From: JBKHDT01 sp049974825
GTDB taxonomy: Bacteria; Pseudomonadota; Gammaproteobacteria; Halothiobacillales; Halothiobacillaceae
Assembly (NCBI GenBank): GCA_049974825.1
Contig: JBNGDJ010000141.1
Coordinates: forward strand, 1-5,164
DNA length: 5,164 nucleotides
Direction: 5' to 3'
The position numbers and the translations under genes are program-made. Below are positions 3,343-5,164 of this stretch, in pieces. The notes under the pieces were generated by a model, which saw only the letters and a list, made by a program, of their open reading frames with translations, had not been told where the DNA came from and did no database searches. How positions within the stretch are numbered: the stretch's first letter is position 1; each line of letters begins with the position of its first letter.

Positions 3343-5154
3343 TCAGGGGGTGGTGTCTTCACTTCTCGCCTGTTCAATATAGGCCCGCCAGCCGCCGAAG
3401 GGCGTGATGTCCCGGGCATCACGACGCGCAATGTCCTCACAGATGAACCCCTTGACCTGCCTGCCGTCCTGCAGGGTGAGCGTGCCGATCCCGAGCGGCG
3501 CCGGCACCTGGGCCATCAATGCGCCAAGGGCCGCATCGTCCAGGTGCCAGAGCTCCACCTCGATGCCATCGGGGCGCATGGGCTGGTTTTCCCGGAACAG
3601 ACCCGGCTTGGCCGGCTGGGTGCCGGACAGAGCCATCAGACGATATTCAGGCGCGGTGCGCGCGGTCTCGAGAAACTGTGCACCCCGATCCGTCAGCTGG
3701 TGATTGAGCGGCTGGCCCCTCAGATGCGCCCCGACCACAGCCAGTACCGTGCCGGCCTCCTGCGGCACAGGTCGGGCGGATTCCGGCTCAGCCGGCATCG
3801 GCAGGCCTGTTACGCCCATGGTGGCAGGACGCTGCTCCAGCCATCGCCGGGAAAATTCGACCAGGGAATGTTCCCGCCAGGCCGGTGCAATGACTGTTAC
3901 GCCGAATGGCAGTCCGTCTGTGCGCATTCCCGCGGGCAGACTCAGGGCACAGAGGTCGGCCAGATTGACGAAATTGGTATAACGGCCAAGCTGCGCGTTC
4001 TTCTCGAACGGCTCGGCCGCGACCTGCTCCAGTGTTGGAAAACAGGGCGTGGTGGGCACGAGAAGCGCGTCAACCTGCTTGAAAAGCATCCGAACCTTCT
4101 TCAGCAGCGCCAGGCGACGATACTGCCCCTCGAAGGCATCAACTGCCGTGTACTGCTCGCCACCGCGTATGATTTCCTCGACCACGGGGTTGGCTTCCCC
4201 GGGGTGCCGGCGCAGGAATGCGCCTACCGCTGCCGTCCGCTCGGCTACCCAGGGCCCGAAGTACAGCAGCGAGGCCAGCTCGAACAGCGGTGAAAAATCC
4301 AGCGACACCCGCTCGAACCCAGCCGCTTCTGCGGACGATAGCGCGGTCTGCCAGGCCGCCGCCTGCACTTCGTCGCCATGCCACTGTGTCGATTCGGGGA
4401 TGCCCAGCACGCGTGGACATCCCGAATTGTCCGATGCAGGCGAGCGCGACCATATGTCCTCGGTATCCGGGCCGCCGGCCACATCCAGTACCCGGATGGT
4501 TTCATCGACGCTCAACCCGAAGATGGAAACACAGTCCAGCGAAGCGCAGGCTGGTACCACGCCTTGGGTACTGATGTACCCGCGGGTCGGCTTGAGGCCG
4601 ACGATATTGTTGAAACCCGCCGGGACCCGGCCGGATCCCGCCGTGTCGGTTCCCAGCGAAAAGGGTACCCAGCCCATTGCCACAGCGACAGCCGAACCAC
4701 TGCTCGACCCACCTGCCACATGTGCCGCATCGAAAGCATTGGGCACAACCCCGTACGGAGACCGCGTACCGACAAGCCCCGTGGCGAACTGGTCCAGATT
4801 TGTCTTGCCCAGACAGATCGCGCCAGCCGCCCGCAACCGCGCCACGACGGTCGCATCCTTCGGCGGGCGGTAGGCAAAGGCGGGACAGGCGGCAGTTGTT
4901 TCCCAGCCGGCCACGTCGATATTGTCCTTGACGGCGAAGGGTACACCCCGCAGCGGAGCCGATGCCGGCAGCTCCCGAACCCGGGCCAGTTCTGACTCGA
5001 GCATCTCGGACGTGGACAGAGCAATCCAGGCCGGGTGCTCCGGATCCAGATTGGCCAGGTGCGCGCGGAGGCACTCACTGGCCGCGTCGAAATCTTGTGC
5101 AAAGGCGGCTCGCCAGTCGGCAAGGGTCAGGCAGGTCTTGGGTTCAGCATTCAT
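3343..5154 (-). CDS. atzF: Allophanate hydrolase (amidase plus C-terminal decarboxylation domain)
   Basis: This cytoplasmic enzyme hydrolyses allophanate, the product of urea carboxylase or of cyanuric acid/biuret breakdown. The amidase domain yields N-carboxycarbamate and NH3; the C-terminal domain promotes its decarboxylation, with overall release of 2 NH3 and 2 CO2. The 603-aa length matches AtzF-type enzymes (about 600). The amidase-signature domain spans roughly 25-440. Its Ser-cisSer-Lys triad is visible: K76 in VKDNID, S150 in AGGSSSGSA and S174 in GTDTAGSGRVPA. The spacings (98 residues Lys to nucleophile, 24 cis-Ser to nucleophile) equal those of AtzF. After a Pro/Glu-rich linker (about 452-467), residues 468-597 form the second domain, with VGAHLRGQPLN and H477 as a candidate active-site His. 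This domain separates it from GatA and other plain amidases. ATG 5154 fits the family N-terminus. GAGG abuts the ATG with no spacer, and an ATGA overlap suggests coupling to an upstream gene, probably urea carboxylase. No terminator follows closely. Confidence 0.93.
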   Translation of the reverse strand: MNAEPKTCLTLADWRAAFAQDFDAASECLRAHLANLDPEHPAWIALSTSEMLESELARVRELPASAPLRGVPFAVKDNIDVAGWETTAACPAFAYRPPKDATVVARLRAAGAICLGKTNLDQFATGLVGTRSPYGVVPNAFDAAHVAGGSSSGSAVAVAMGWVPFSLGTDTAGSGRVPAGFNNIVGLKPTRGYISTQGVVPACASLDCVSIFGLSVDETIRVLDVAGGPDTEDIWSRSPASDNSGCPRVLGIPESTQWHGDEVQAAAWQTALSSAEAAGFERVSLDFSPLFELASLLYFGPWVAERTAAVGAFLRRHPGEANPVVEEIIRGGEQYTAVDAFEGQYRRLALLKKVRMLFKQVDALLVPTTPCFPTLEQVAAEPFEKNAQLGRYTNFVNLADLCALSLPAGMRTDGLPFGVTVIAPAWREHSLVEFSRRWLEQRPATMGVTGLPMPAEPESARPVPQEAGTVLAVVGAHLRGQPLNHQLTDRGAQFLETARTAPEYRLMALSGTQPAKPGLFRENQPMRPDGIEVELWHLDDAALGALMAQVPAPLGIGTLTLQDGRQVKGFICEDIARRDARDITPFGGWRAYIEQARSEDTTP

Positions 5155-5164
5155 CCTCGATTGC
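5151..5164 (-). other. Possible 3' end of an upstream gene overlapping atzF
   Basis: On the minus strand GAGGATGA contains both the atzF ATG (5154-5152) and a TGA in another frame (5153-5151), the usual 4-nt ATGA overlap of coupled genes. If used, the upstream protein would end in Asn-Arg-Gly. Only three sense codons are visible, so identity cannot be read; urea carboxylase or an accessory urea-uptake gene is the expected partner from family context. Confidence 0.3.

Noticed and set aside
3247..4873. Long plus-strand open frames (348, 274 and 205 codons) across the allophanate hydrolase gene
   Set aside because: They are antisense to a gene with complete catalytic motifs; GC-biased codons keep the opposite strand free of stops.

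Overview
The window looks like a stretch of GC-rich proteobacterial chromosome, most likely gammaproteobacterial. The grounds are indirect: strongly GC-biased third codon positions in the two large genes, a HemP-type small protein behind a Fur-box-like promoter, a TonB-dependent outer-membrane receptor, and an AtzF-type allophanate hydrolase. No rRNA, tRNA, CRISPR array, insertion sequence or phage gene was recognised.

Layout, left to right. (1) Positions 5-55 hold two tandem hairpins just past the receptor stop codon; they form the 3' end of a minus-strand unit. (2) Positions 61-2070 (minus) encode a TonB-dependent outer-membrane receptor. A GTG start at 2070 is preferred over ATG at 2043 because a GGAG lies 6 nt upstream of it. 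(3) Positions 2071-2537 have no convincing gene but are unusually structured: a promoter-like pair, a UUCG-type hairpin, a long hairpin built from an 11-bp direct repeat, a short dyad, and a 63-nt branched stem-loop. (4) Positions 2538-2738 (minus) encode HemP, a 66-aa hemin-uptake protein, behind a sigma70-type promoter whose -10 and spacer are covered by a Fur-box-like sequence. (5) Positions 2800-2886 (minus) hold a perfect TTGACA -35, a short transcribed segment with a CCUCC stretch, and a strong intrinsic terminator: a candidate small RNA of about 50 nt. (6) Positions 2887-3166 are a lower-GC spacer with one AT-rich dyad. (7) Positions 3180-3317 (plus) encode a putative 45-aa single-span membrane protein. 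(8) Positions 3343-5154 (minus) encode a full-length two-domain allophanate hydrolase whose start probably overlaps the stop of an upstream gene outside the window.

Two functional themes meet here. hemP and the receptor form an iron/heme acquisition locus: Fur would repress it in iron-replete cells, and the receptor would take a TonB-energised ligand (heme by context, siderophore possible) across the outer membrane. The allophanate hydrolase is the second step of ATP-dependent urea breakdown and normally accompanies urea carboxylase. The interval between the two loci carries the candidate sRNA and the small membrane protein, which are the least explained parts of the window.
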